Source of the DNA: Mesostigma viride
Taxonomy: Eukaryota > Streptophyta > Mesostigmatophyceae > Mesostigmatales > Mesostigmataceae
DNA: 27,001 bases
Direction: 5' to 3'
Assembly: GCA_009746045.1 (NCBI GenBank)
Contig: RPFO01001690.1
Coordinates: forward strand, 2,501 to 29,501
Shown here piece by piece: positions 10,603 to 17,811 of this stretch; within the stretch, counting starts at the first letter, position 1, and each line of letters begins with the position of its first letter. Both the position numbers and the translations under genes were made by a program. The notes under the pieces were generated by a model. It searched no databases, was not told where the DNA came from, and saw only the letters and a list, made by a program, of their open reading frames with translations.

Positions 10603-11721
10603 ATGATGCATCCGGGTTGGTTGTCCGAGGCGCGTCTGATGTGCGAGTTCGTGGGCGCGTGCGTGCAGCCGTCGTCGCACATCCAGGAGTGGCCGGTGGC
10701 GGGCAAGCTGGCGGACGCCTTCAACGCGTTCCTCGCGGCGAAGGGTCTGCCCCCGTACGCCGCGTCCCGGCTGGCAGGCCCCTGCCCGGGGGCGGACGAC
10801 CTGGCCCTGTGGTCCGGCGTGCTGGCGGGCAAGGGGGGCGTGCTGATGCACGTGGCGGGGGTCGCTGGGGGCGAGAGCGGGGGGTGGTACTGGGCGCAGA
10901 ACGTGTCGCTGGTCCATCCGGCTCCCGTGCCCTCGGACGGGGAGGTGAAGCCGTTCCCCCCTTGGTTCAACGGGGAGCGTTTCCTGGCTGCCCGCGAGGC
11001 GGGCAAGAGGCGCGAGGAGATGCGCAGGTGGGTGAGCGCGTACGCGGGCGAGCACGGGCTGTTCGCGGAGATCACGGAGGAGGAGGAGTCGTTCCTGGAG
11101 GAGTGCCACGGCTACCCCGAGGGCGAGATGGCGGACCTGAAGGGCCTGCGCGAGATCCGCGCGCACATGGCGAAGGTGGGCGGCGCGCCCCCCGCGTGGA
11201 TGAACGAGCGCGTCCGCGAGATCCGCGAGCGGCTCACGGCGGCGTTCAGCCGCAAGCAGGGTTCGTCCTCGCGCTGGCGCCTGCGCGACAACCAGGCGGG
11301 CGACGCGCTGACGGCGCGGCTGAAGTGGCGGTCGGCGGAGGAGGAGGAGCACGACCTGCAGGGGTCGGGCGAGGCGCGGGGCGGGCGCGAGGAGGAGGGC
11401 AAGGAGCGCGAGGCGGCGGCGCTGGACACGTACCTGCGGCTGTTCCTGCAGCACAGCGACCTGGTGGTCCTGGAACGCGGCGGGCGCCTGCCGCTGGCGG
11501 AGTTCCGCCGCCTGTTCTTCGTGGAGTACCTCCAGAACGGCAGCCGCATGACGCGGCGAGTGCCCAACGCGGACCTGGCCGCCCTGCTGGCCCCCCACGG
11601 GGTCGCCGTGACAGGAAACGTGCGCATGGGCAGCGGGGAGGAGGAGAAGCGCACGGTGTGGGTGACGGGGGTGGCCCGGAGGGCGCTAGGAACGACGCGT
11701 AATAATAATAATGATGAATAA
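10603..11721 (+). CDS. Unknown protein, 372 aa, with possible C-terminal winged helix
   Basis: I do not recognise the family. The frame shows the strong G/C third-position bias expected of a real gene here, while overlapping frames give arginine- or alanine-rich nonsense. The N-terminal about 110 residues are mixed and rich in Trp and Gly. A mostly helical, charged middle (about 120-260) includes runs of Glu. A C-terminal segment (about 275-335) alternates amphipathic helices ending in a Leu-Leu-x-x-His-Gly-Val pattern, loosely like the winged helix that follows viral primase-helicase domains; this is only a resemblance. The protein ends in four Asn, Asp and Glu. The stop codon overlaps AATAAA (11717-11722), a likely polyadenylation signal. 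Start ATG 10603 is the first in frame; ATG 10606 is the immediate alternative. The gene is convergent with the one at 11764. Confidence 0.85.
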   Translation: MMHPGWLSEARLMCEFVGACVQPSSHIQEWPVAGKLADAFNAFLAAKGLPPYAASRLAGPCPGADDLALWSGVLAGKGGVLMHVAGVAGGESGGWYWAQNVSLVHPAPVPSDGEVKPFPPWFNGERFLAAREAGKRREEMRRWVSAYAGEHGLFAEITEEEESFLEECHGYPEGEMADLKGLREIRAHMAKVGGAPPAWMNERVREIRERLTAAFSRKQGSSSRWRLRDNQAGDALTARLKWRSAEEEEHDLQGSGEARGGREEEGKEREAAALDTYLRLFLQHSDLVVLERGGRLPLAEFRRLFFVEYLQNGSRMTRRVPNADLAALLAPHGVAVTGNVRMGSGEEEKRTVWVTGVARRALGTTRNNNNDE

Positions 11722-11722
11722 A
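11717..11722 (+). terminator. AATAAA overlapping a stop codon
   Basis: AATAAA spans the TAA stop of the 372-aa gene. Its placement fits a compact 3' end of a virus-type gene. The signal function is inferred from the motif alone. Confidence 0.45.
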
Positions 11723-11763
11723 ACCTCGATGGATGCAATACAGTGAGCGCAAATGCACGGTAT

Positions 11764-12863
11764 TCAGCGCCGCCTCCGCACGGCACTCTGTGGCCTCCTG
11801 ACCCGCCTGGCGGCGGTGGGGTGGCCGGGGTCCGGTGGCGGTGGCGAGGGCGGTGGCGGGCCGTAGTTGTCCATCCACCATCGGTAGGCCGCTTCCGGGT
11901 CCGCCCCCGCCTTGCCTTTGTCCCGGTGTCGCCTCTCCTGCTCGCTGGCGGGTGGGGGGACGAGCCACCTGGGGTCGGCGGGTATCTGTTGTTGTTGTGG
12001 CGGTTCCGGCTGGGGAGGAGGGGGTCTTTGTCGTCGAGAGGGACCGCTTTCCGTGGCGGCGGATCTCTTCGCCATCCGTCGGCGAGATTCTACTTTCCTG
12101 GCCCGGTCCTTTTCCGCCCATTCGACGGCGGCTGGGTCCTTGCTCTTTCTCAGTTCGGCGCGTCGTTTATCCACTTCCTTAAATTTTGCCCGTTCTTTTG
12201 CCACCCATGCGATGTCGTCTGGGTCTTGGCTCTTCCATCGTTTGGCGCGTAGTTCCCTCCATTTGCGATTTTGGACTTCGCGATTCGTCTCCTGCCCTTC
12301 CTTGGCGGTTTTTTCAAGCCATTGTCTATTGTAGGCCCGGGATTTTTCGGCCCGTGCAATGTCGTCGGGGTCCTTGCTCTTTCTCAGTTCGGAGAGTCGT
12401 TTACTCCTTTCCTTATACCTGGCCCGTTCTTTTGCCACCCATGCGATGTCGTCTGGGTCTTGGCTCTTCCATCGTGCGGCGCGTAGTTCCCTCCATTTGC
12501 GATTGTTGGCTTCTCTTTGTGTTTCCTGCCTCTGCGCCTGTTGCCGCCCGCCCCCTCCTCGTCACCCGCCTGGGCGGATCGCTCCTTCTCGTACGCGTCC
12601 AGGTCGAAAAAGTCGTCTGGTCCTGGTCCCGCCTCGTCGAGTTCCTCCCACGCTCCCTGCTCTAAGGTGGGCATCTCGGCCATGGTAAGCGGGTCACCGG
12701 GCTCGGCCTCCTCGAAGCGGGCCAGCTCGTCCATGTCAAGGCCCCCCAGCTCGTCCATGTCTAGGCCCACCAGCTCGTCCAGGTCCAGGTCCCCCAGGCC
12801 GTCGTCGTCCCCCGCGTCGTCCGCCCGCACCCTGTGTCTTCGGGTCGCTCTCCGCCGCGCCAT
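11764..12863 (-). CDS. Acidic N-terminus plus basic coiled-coil repeat protein, one frameshift
   Basis: The start is ATG 12863 (Met-Ala-Arg-Arg-Arg). The first about 110 residues carry a short basic patch and then an acidic region with tandem Gly-Leu-Asp-Met-Asp-Glu-Leu units. A different frame continues from about 12560 to 11764 with a Lys/Arg/Glu-rich region. That region contains two copies of a module having Asn-Arg-Lys-Trp-Arg-Glu-Leu-Arg and Ser-Gln-Asp-Pro-Asp-Asp-Ile-Ala-Trp, with two Lys-Ser-Lys-Asp-Pro variants, then a Pro/Gln-rich and basic tail. The first module copy extends upstream past any ATG, so the C-terminal part is not an independent gene. One extra base in the C-run at 12551-12555 would join the halves. 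The alternating charge suggests a scaffold or nucleic-acid-associated protein, but function is unknown. It is divergent from the gene at 12994 and convergent with the one at 10603. Confidence 0.75.
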
Positions 12864-12940
12864 GTCCTCGAGTACACCCGGCTGCGAAAATATTCCTAAC
12901 ATAATGTAAACGTGTAATAAATACAAGTTATGAGCACCCG

Positions 12941-12993
12941 GCGCGCTTATTTGGGACTGCAATATTTCTCTTAATTAATGCAAACATGTGAAG
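12941..12993 (+). promoter_or_regulatory. Conserved upstream element of paralog A
   Basis: GCGCGCTTAT at 12941-12950 is followed after 13 bases by ATTTCT (12964-12969), then GCAA and ATGTGAA directly before the ATG at 12994. The same three blocks with nearly identical spacing precede the paralogous gene on the opposite strand at 21387-21438. Conservation outside the coding region suggests a promoter/leader, or at least a duplication that included it. Confidence 0.55.
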
Positions 12994-13917
12994 ATGTCGA
13001 CAGCGATTATAAAGTACTTGCAGCCATCCACTCCCTTGCCGGAGGGCGCGAACGACCCATTCGCGAACAAGATCCGGGTGACGCCGGATGGTAGGATTTC
13101 GGTGATCGACGCCATCTCATCCATCTGTTTTATGGATGCAGATGGCATATTCGCAAAAAAGGCGAGCTCAAACGCATCCGAGTACTTGTCAAGGCTCGAG
13201 AAGGTCCACTCGGAAATTTCCGTGGTTTGTGATCACTTCCGATTTGCCGGTCAGGGGCAGCGGGACACGCCGGTCGCCAGTCGGCAGGGGATCATCCAGA
13301 TCATCCAGCTGCTGCCCGGGAGGAAGGCGGCCGCCTTCCGCCTTAACATGGCGGTCCTGCTGGAGCGGTACCTGGAGGTGGACCCTGCGCTGATCCAGGA
13401 CCTGCTGGACAGGTACGAGGAGAAGACGGGACAGGCCTTCGTGCCTCTGACCCGCCAGCAGGTGGCCGGCGCCCCCCGCGTGAAGGCGTGCGAGCTGACG
13501 AAGCTGGACATGCGTGCCATCAAGGAAAGCAGCCTCCGCGCGGTGCCCGCGCGCGTGTACGCGTCCGTGAACAACACGGGCAACCGGCTGGTGACCGGGT
13601 ACGAGCAGACCGCGGATTACAGGCGCGACCAGGGGCTGACCAAGAGGAGCCAGGCAACGAGGGACACCTTCACGGACGGGATGAGTGCCGTGATGAGCCT
13701 CTTCCACGACCGCCACCGCGCCATGGTCGGCAAGGGGAGCGATCCCGAGGAGGCGGCGAGGAGGATACTGGAGAAGCTCGGGCCCGGTTTGGGCGAGCTG
13801 GGGTACTACGAGGAGGCAAGGGAGTACAGGGGCCTGGAGTTTGCCGGGCCCAATAAACGCCTGATGGACGCGAACAGGTGTTTCAATCGCGAGGGCCGCG
13901 CAAGACTGGCCGCTTGA
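12994..13917 (+). CDS. KilA/BRO-like regulator, paralog A, 307 aa
   Basis: This is a full-length paralog of the protein encoded at 20472-21386 on the other strand. They share a start of the form Tyr-Leu-Gln-Pro-Ser with Leu-Pro-Glu-Gly (residues 8-18), Lys-Ile-Arg-Val-Thr-Pro-Asp-Gly followed by Ile-Ser-Val-Ile-Asp (26-39), Gln-Arg-Asp-Thr-Pro-Val (89-94), Leu-Pro-Gly-Arg (107-110) and Glu-Arg-Tyr-Leu (124-127). A C-terminal half begins near a Lys-x-Cys motif. The N-terminal half resembles the DNA-binding or antirepressor-type domains (KilA/BRO/MSV199-like) common in large DNA viruses. The match is by pattern, not by search. ATG 12994 is chosen over GTG 12988 because the paralog begins at the same point. 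It is probably a DNA-binding regulator; target unknown. Confidence 0.85.
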   Translation: MSTAIIKYLQPSTPLPEGANDPFANKIRVTPDGRISVIDAISSICFMDADGIFAKKASSNASEYLSRLEKVHSEISVVCDHFRFAGQGQRDTPVASRQGIIQIIQLLPGRKAAAFRLNMAVLLERYLEVDPALIQDLLDRYEEKTGQAFVPLTRQQVAGAPRVKACELTKLDMRAIKESSLRAVPARVYASVNNTGNRLVTGYEQTADYRRDQGLTKRSQATRDTFTDGMSAVMSLFHDRHRAMVGKGSDPEEAARRILEKLGPGLGELGYYEEAREYRGLEFAGPNKRLMDANRCFNREGRARLAA

Positions 13918-14110
13918 TTGGCCACGATCGCCGTGCCCTGAAATGGGAATCCCCCCATCACAGATCATCTACCTGTGGTGCATAATGGGATCTACCCTTG
14001 AATCTTCCAAGGAGCAGAAGCGATTTTAAAACTAGTGATTGGTCAAAGACCTTTATCGCGGCCTTGCAGAGGCACTGAGATACCCCAACACGAACCTGAC
14101 AAAGACGAAG

Positions 14111-14120
14111 TTTATTTATT
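14111..14120 (-). terminator. Overlapping AATAAA signals for the KilA-N gene
   Basis: The plus strand reads TTTATTTATT, so the minus strand has two overlapping AATAAA motifs about 50 bases past the stop at 14172. The location fits a polyadenylation signal. The 13918-14171 gap otherwise shows no gene. Confidence 0.5.
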
Positions 14121-14171
14121 AAATGTTCATAATGTTTACGGTTTATGACTCAAGTCCTACCATCGTTACTC

Positions 14172-14915
14172 TCATACATCGTCGTAAAAGTCCTCGTCTA
14201 GTGCGAGTTCGATGCCGCATCCTTCACAAACTTGTTCGATGGTTCGGATATGTTCAGGGTTTACCTTGCCAGTCCGAAAGATGAATAAACGTTTTTGGTA
14301 CCCCGGAAAGTAATGCCCGTAACTGAAGAGCTGTCCGATGCCCTTCATCCAATCTTTAGCTTCTTTCACTTCCACGATGACGGGAGGGTCATGGGCAATG
14401 ATGTCAATCACACCGGCAGGGCATTGTACTTCGCGCTCACTACCCGGCATGGCTTGTGACACTCGTTCTTGAACGGGTGACTCTCTTTGTTGTACCGGTG
14501 GTTGCTTGGCCCATTCGACGACTTTGTCCACCAAATCGACATGGATCCACGCGCCTCGCTCGTCAACTGGGCCGGTCCTCATGATCTTCACCACGGGAAA
14601 AACTGTCTGAGGAGGGGTCGCCTCACCCCCCATGAGGCCCACACAGTGATGTGTTGACCTCTCCAGAGCCGATATGAAGGCCTTAGAACCGTCAAGACGA
14701 AACCAACTTTCGAAGCGCTTCTTCCCGTTGGACGCTGCCGCCGTCAAGTCCTGGGCATGGACCATTCGGTCGCTCTTCCGGACCTTGATTTCCTTCTTGG
14801 GGTCCACTTCCAGAATTGAACAGGGTTTCAGCGCAAACATCCAAAACGTGTCGGTCTCTCTCGCCAAGTCGAACAACGCGCGGGTGAAAGGAGCTCGACC
14901 ACTGACGATCGCCAT
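14172..14915 (-). CDS. KilA-N domain fused to PD-(D/E)XK nuclease-like domain, 247 aa
   Basis: Residues about 45-140 follow the KilA-N pattern: a basic Arg-Lys-Ser-Asp strand, a helix with Asn-Gly-Lys-Lys-Arg-Phe, a Trp-Phe pair, and later Gly-Ala-Trp-Ile-His-Val-Asp-Leu before Val-Val-Glu-Trp-Ala. A linker rich in Gln/Glu/Pro (about 140-160) leads to a C-terminal module. There, Gly-Val-Ile-Asp (Asp171), Glu182-Val-Lys184 and Gln195 in Gly-Gln-Leu-x-x-Tyr reproduce the core of a restriction-endonuclease-like fold. That module is known in many giant-virus and insect-virus proteins attached to KilA-N or MSV199 domains. The predicted protein binds DNA and may cleave it; the catalytic triad appears intact. 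It is convergent with paralog A and starts 8 bases from the divergent relic at 14924. Confidence 0.85.
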   Translation of the reverse strand: MAIVSGRAPFTRALFDLARETDTFWMFALKPCSILEVDPKKEIKVRKSDRMVHAQDLTAAASNGKKRFESWFRLDGSKAFISALERSTHHCVGLMGGEATPPQTVFPVVKIMRTGPVDERGAWIHVDLVDKVVEWAKQPPVQQRESPVQERVSQAMPGSEREVQCPAGVIDIIAHDPPVIVEVKEAKDWMKGIGQLFSYGHYFPGYQKRLFIFRTGKVNPEHIRTIEQVCEGCGIELALDEDFYDDV

Positions 14916-14923
14916 GGTTGCAG

Positions 14924-15073
14924 ATGGGAGCGTGGCGGCGGATGTTTGGACGCCCGTTTCTCGTCCGCTTCCTTCCTGGCGGCCGCAAAACGGACGTGAC
15001 CCTGTCCGCGGACGTCCGTGTGACTCCCGACGGATGGATCTCTGTGATCGATGTGATTAGAAATGCGAGTTAA
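14924..15073 (+). pseudogene. Relic of the KilA/BRO-like paralog family
   Basis: A 49-codon frame contains Arg-Val-Thr-Pro-Asp-Gly, Trp, then Ile-Ser-Val-Ile-Asp-Val-Ile, clearly matching residues 28-41 of paralogs A and B. It stops at TAA 15071 only seven codons later. The residues upstream, including Phe-Leu-Pro-Gly-Gly-Arg-Lys, do not match the N-termini of the intact copies. It may be a truncated third copy left by duplication; expression as a micro-protein is possible but unsupported. It sits head-to-head with the KilA-N/nuclease gene. Confidence 0.6.
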
Positions 15074-15079
15074 ATATAA

Positions 15080-15158
15080 CCCCTATTGAGTGATAGGGGC
15101 TTGTGGGGTACCGGGGAGCTATTATTGAGTGATGATGATTGAGTGATAATTGAGTGAT
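15080..15158. repeat. Four ATTGAGTGAT copies with a stem-loop
   Basis: ATTGAGTGAT occurs at 15085-15094, 15124-15133, 15138-15147 and 15149-15158. The first copy is embedded in a 7-bp perfect stem (CCCCTAT at 15080-15086, ATAGGGG at 15093-15099). It lies just past the stop of the relic. It could be a binding-site cluster or a decayed transcription-end structure. Confidence 0.6.
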
Positions 15159-15681
15159 AAAATATTGGAGTTTTTTTGACTTTTTACTGACACCCGTCAC
15201 GGGCTTACTGCCCCTTCTCAACCCCCGCCAACCTTGGCTCGAGGGTCGCCGGGCTTTAGAGGTGCTTTATAATGCTGGCATCCGTCACCACCAGCCGTGG
15301 GGCTGCCGCCTACCGATCCCCTCCTACTCCCGAGCCTGGGGGTGCGATGGTTCGTGACGGGCGTGAAAAGTGTGACTTCCGTTTTGCTCAACCATGACCG
15401 ACCGCGGACAGCGGGGTTGGGTGAGAACTGTGGGAGAAGGTTCGGCGTTCTGCCCAACTTTTATACCAAAAGCTTTTAAGAGTTGGGCAGAACGCGGGAC
15501 CTCGAAAAGTCAAGCTCACCGCCCAGCGCGCACCCGGGTCGATGGGCGGCGTGAAAAATGTGACTTCCGTTTTGCTCAACCATTACCGACCGCAATTGGT
15601 GAGGTCGTGAGTCTCGATCTGGTGAGAGGGCGGGTAACTGCGGTGGTGCATGCAAATGGAAAATGAAATCGGATTGGATCA
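15159..15681. repeat. Intergenic 45-bp direct repeat flanking a perfect hairpin
   Basis: A 45-base sequence beginning GCGTGAAAA and containing TGTGACTTCCGTTTTGCTCA is present at 15361-15405 and 15549-15593 with two mismatches. Between the copies, GCGTTCTGCCCAAC (15445-15458) and its exact reverse complement (15482-15495) form a 14-bp stem around a 23-base loop. The whole block has no convincing gene, since the short ORFs on both strands merely mirror the repeats. The arrangement resembles a small non-autonomous element or a regulatory structure. Confidence 0.65.
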
Positions 15682-15750
15682 CACTTTATTGCACATTATA
15701 ATAACACTTTATTGCCAGTTATCATCACCCTTTATTGCCAACATCCATTA
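15682..15750 (-). terminator. Three 23-bp tandem repeats, each with AATAAA
   Basis: The units are 15682-15704, 15705-15727 and 15728-15750. Each begins with a CACTTTATTG-type sequence, so the minus strand presents three AATAAAG motifs at exactly 23-base intervals. They lie 40-105 bases past the stop of the zinc-finger gene at 15790, where a polyadenylation signal is expected. The spacing suggests tandem duplication of the 3'-end signal. Confidence 0.65.
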
Positions 15751-15789
15751 CTGCATCCGGTTGCATCAACCGACATACAACAGGGTGAG

Positions 15790-16554
15790 CTAGTAGAGGT
15801 CGTTCCATCGGCCGATGAGGGAGCGCTCCTTGTTGTAGCGGAAGAAGGGGAACACCAGCGCGGGGCTCTGGCACATCTCCCTGCGCTCCGCCAGGCAGAT
15901 GGGGCACTTGAGGTCCTCTGCGGGGTCGGCGTCGTCGAGCGCGACGGCCATGCACATGGCGCATATCGAGGGTGCGTGGGTGTGGTCGCCTTCCGTCACG
16001 GGCTCGTAGGCGTCCCAGCAGACCCCGGGGCAGCACGCGCACTTCCCCACCATGCGCGGGGCAAGGCTCCCCCGGCAACGATACATGTTATCGAGGCTGG
16101 CATCAATTTCCTCGCGAAAAGAGGCAGAATAAGGGGGCGACCAGAAGGGATCGACCCTGTATGGCAGCCACGGCGACATTTCGAGATGTCCCGGCAACAG
16201 CGGTTCGTAGGAGAATTCGGGGACGATCTCCATGGCGTTGCGCGTGTTGGCCGCCGGCCCCGAATTCCTCCTGGTTGATACGTAGAGCCGGATGGCCGCC
16301 TCCTTGGCGAGGGCCAGGTTGTGCACGGTGATAGCTCGCGGCGTCGAGGCGGCCGTGACGTGTTCCGAGGTGCAGAGGAGTCCTTTCGACAACCCGCGGC
16401 ACTGCACGCACTGCGCGTACCTGCCACCCAGGAAATGGTTGGGATTCTTGCTCTCCTGGCACCGGCCGCATCGTACCGGCGTGTCCATTTTCATGTCCTG
16501 CTTCATCATCATGAATTCCTCCCTTATCTTGGCGGAATCGCGCGAGGCCCCCAT
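15790..16554 (-). CDS. Zinc-ribbon plus RING-like protein, 254 aa
   Basis: There are two clusters of metal ligands. The N-terminal one is C29-x2-C32 and C49-x2-C52, in a Lys-x-Pro-x-x-Phe context typical of small zinc ribbons. The C-terminal cluster has Cys172/174/175/179, His191-Thr-His193, Cys198-x2-Cys201 and Cys217-Pro-Ile-Cys220. This order resembles a RING finger in which the usual central Cys-x-His is His-x-His. If so, the protein may act as a ubiquitin ligase-type adaptor; otherwise it is a generic zinc-binding protein. The segment between the clusters (about 60-165) is unremarkable and has no membrane span. Start ATG 16554 is the first in frame. Three AATAAA motifs follow the stop. 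Zinc binding is well supported, while ligase activity is only inferred. Confidence 0.85.
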   Translation of the reverse strand: MGASRDSAKIREEFMMMKQDMKMDTPVRCGRCQESKNPNHFLGGRYAQCVQCRGLSKGLLCTSEHVTAASTPRAITVHNLALAKEAAIRLYVSTRRNSGPAANTRNAMEIVPEFSYEPLLPGHLEMSPWLPYRVDPFWSPPYSASFREEIDASLDNMYRCRGSLAPRMVGKCACCPGVCWDAYEPVTEGDHTHAPSICAMCMAVALDDADPAEDLKCPICLAERREMCQSPALVFPFFRYNKERSLIGRWNDLY

Positions 16555-17110
16555 GGCTGCGTGCGTCGTTTGCGTGAATGCCGAGGTCTGTCTACGGTCT
16601 GCCCAAAATGTAATGGACTCGACTCTTCTCTCGCTCTCCCCGGCGCCCCACGTGGCAGGTCGCCTATATCATGCATCCCTCGCGGCAAGGCCCGGCGCGC
16701 GCTCTGTGTGGCGCTCCCACGTGGCTGGGGGCGTTTCCCGCCTTCCGCGCTGTTCTCTCGCGGGTTCGGTCGGATAAGCTGACGGAGGCGTTTTCTCGCG
16801 GGCTCGGGTCGGGACAAGCTGGCGGGGTCCTTCGCCTGGTGGACTGACGTCACACGAGCACGATCCCGCTGGGTCCGAGAGGCGGTTACGGAAAGGGGCG
16901 GATGTGCATAAACAGGGGCGATACCCCGCGGGCCTCCAGGCCGCCTGACCGCTCCAAGATCGCAGTACACCAGGCCGTCTGACCGCTCTGCCACTCGCTT
17001 TCCCACTTGTCCTCACAGATCGCCTGCTGGGGCGTCAAGTCTTGCTACATTCATGGGTGCGTGTTCTCGTCGGCAAACCCCGTGACAGCGTGTGAGGGGG
17101 GGCGTTCTTC
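16555..17110. other. Gap with small duplications, no convincing gene
   Basis: A roughly 38-40 base unit is duplicated in tandem at 16753-16790 and 16791-16830 (TTCTCTCGCGGG and TTTTCTCGCGGG versions, each followed by an AAGCTG block). Two CACGTGGC motifs lie at about 16649 and 16720. A diverged pair of CAGGCCG(C/T)CTGACCGCTC segments lies near 16937 and 16971. Frames across it on both strands are Arg/Pro-rich and differ from the codon use of neighbouring genes. It probably contains the 5' region of the zinc-finger gene. Confidence 0.5.
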
Positions 17111-17610
17111 GTGGCAGGATGCTCTCGATTGCTGGATGTCGCATGAGGGCCGCATTCTCCGTGGCGAGATGGGAATCGGGATTCGATGCCGTATGAGAGC
17201 TGCATTCCTTGTGGCAGGACGTTGTCGATCGCTGGATGTCGTTTGAAGCCAGCATTCTCCGTGGCGAGATGGGAATCGGGATTCGATGCCGTATGAGAGC
17301 TGCATTCCTTGTGGCAGGACGTTCTCGATCGCTGGATGTCGTTTGAGGCCCGCATTCTCCGTGGCGAGATGGGAATCGGGATTCGATGCCGTATGAGAGC
17401 TGCATTCCTTGTGGCAGGACGTTGTCGATTGCTGGATGTCGTTTGAGGCCCGCATTCCTTGTGGCAGGACGTTGTCGATCGCTGGATGTCGTTTGAGGCC
17501 CGCATTCCTTGTGGCAGGACGTTGTCGATTGCTGCATGTCGTGTGAGCCCCGCATTCTCCGTGGCAGGACGTTGTGGGGTGCTGGATGTCGTGTGAGCCC
17601 CGCGTTCTGT
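17111..17610. repeat. Ten exact-length 50-bp tandem units, two alternating types
   Basis: Units start GTGGCAGGA (type A) or GTGGCGAGATGGG (type B) at 17111, 17161 and every 50 bases to 17561, in the order A-B-A-B-A-B-A-A-A-A. Partial units flank both ends. Because 50 is not a multiple of three and the unit lacks stops on the minus strand, all three minus frames stay open and read the same peptides in rotation. I regard these ORFs (up to 271 codons) as repeat by-products rather than genes. Confidence 0.9.
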
Positions 17611-17811
17611 GGGGCAGGGCTCGATGGCGCCCCTCGTGTTCGCCATGCAGGCTGATGGCCCGTGGCGCCACCTGATCTTCTCTCCTGTCTCGTGCTTTTC
17701 TCGCGTGCTTGATTTCGCTTTCCAGATTCGCCGCGGGCAGACACGGACTCCCACGTTGTCGAGGGGCTGGCGGATGCTGCCGTCGCTCACCTCTTGCCCC
17801 TGGTGGCGGGC

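Noticed and set aside
10470-11702. 410-codon plus-strand ORF overlapping the 372-aa gene in another frame, and antisense ORFs there
   Set aside because: Gly/Arg-rich composition typical of an out-of-frame reading of GC-rich coding DNA.
13189-13968. 259-codon minus-strand ORF antisense to paralog A
   Set aside because: His/Val/Leu/Gln-rich shadow; the sense frame is verified by its paralog at 20472-21386.
16524-17006. 160-codon minus-strand ORF upstream of the zinc-finger gene
   Set aside because: Arg/Pro-rich, overlaps the start of the zinc-finger gene and small duplications, and lacks coding-like codon use.
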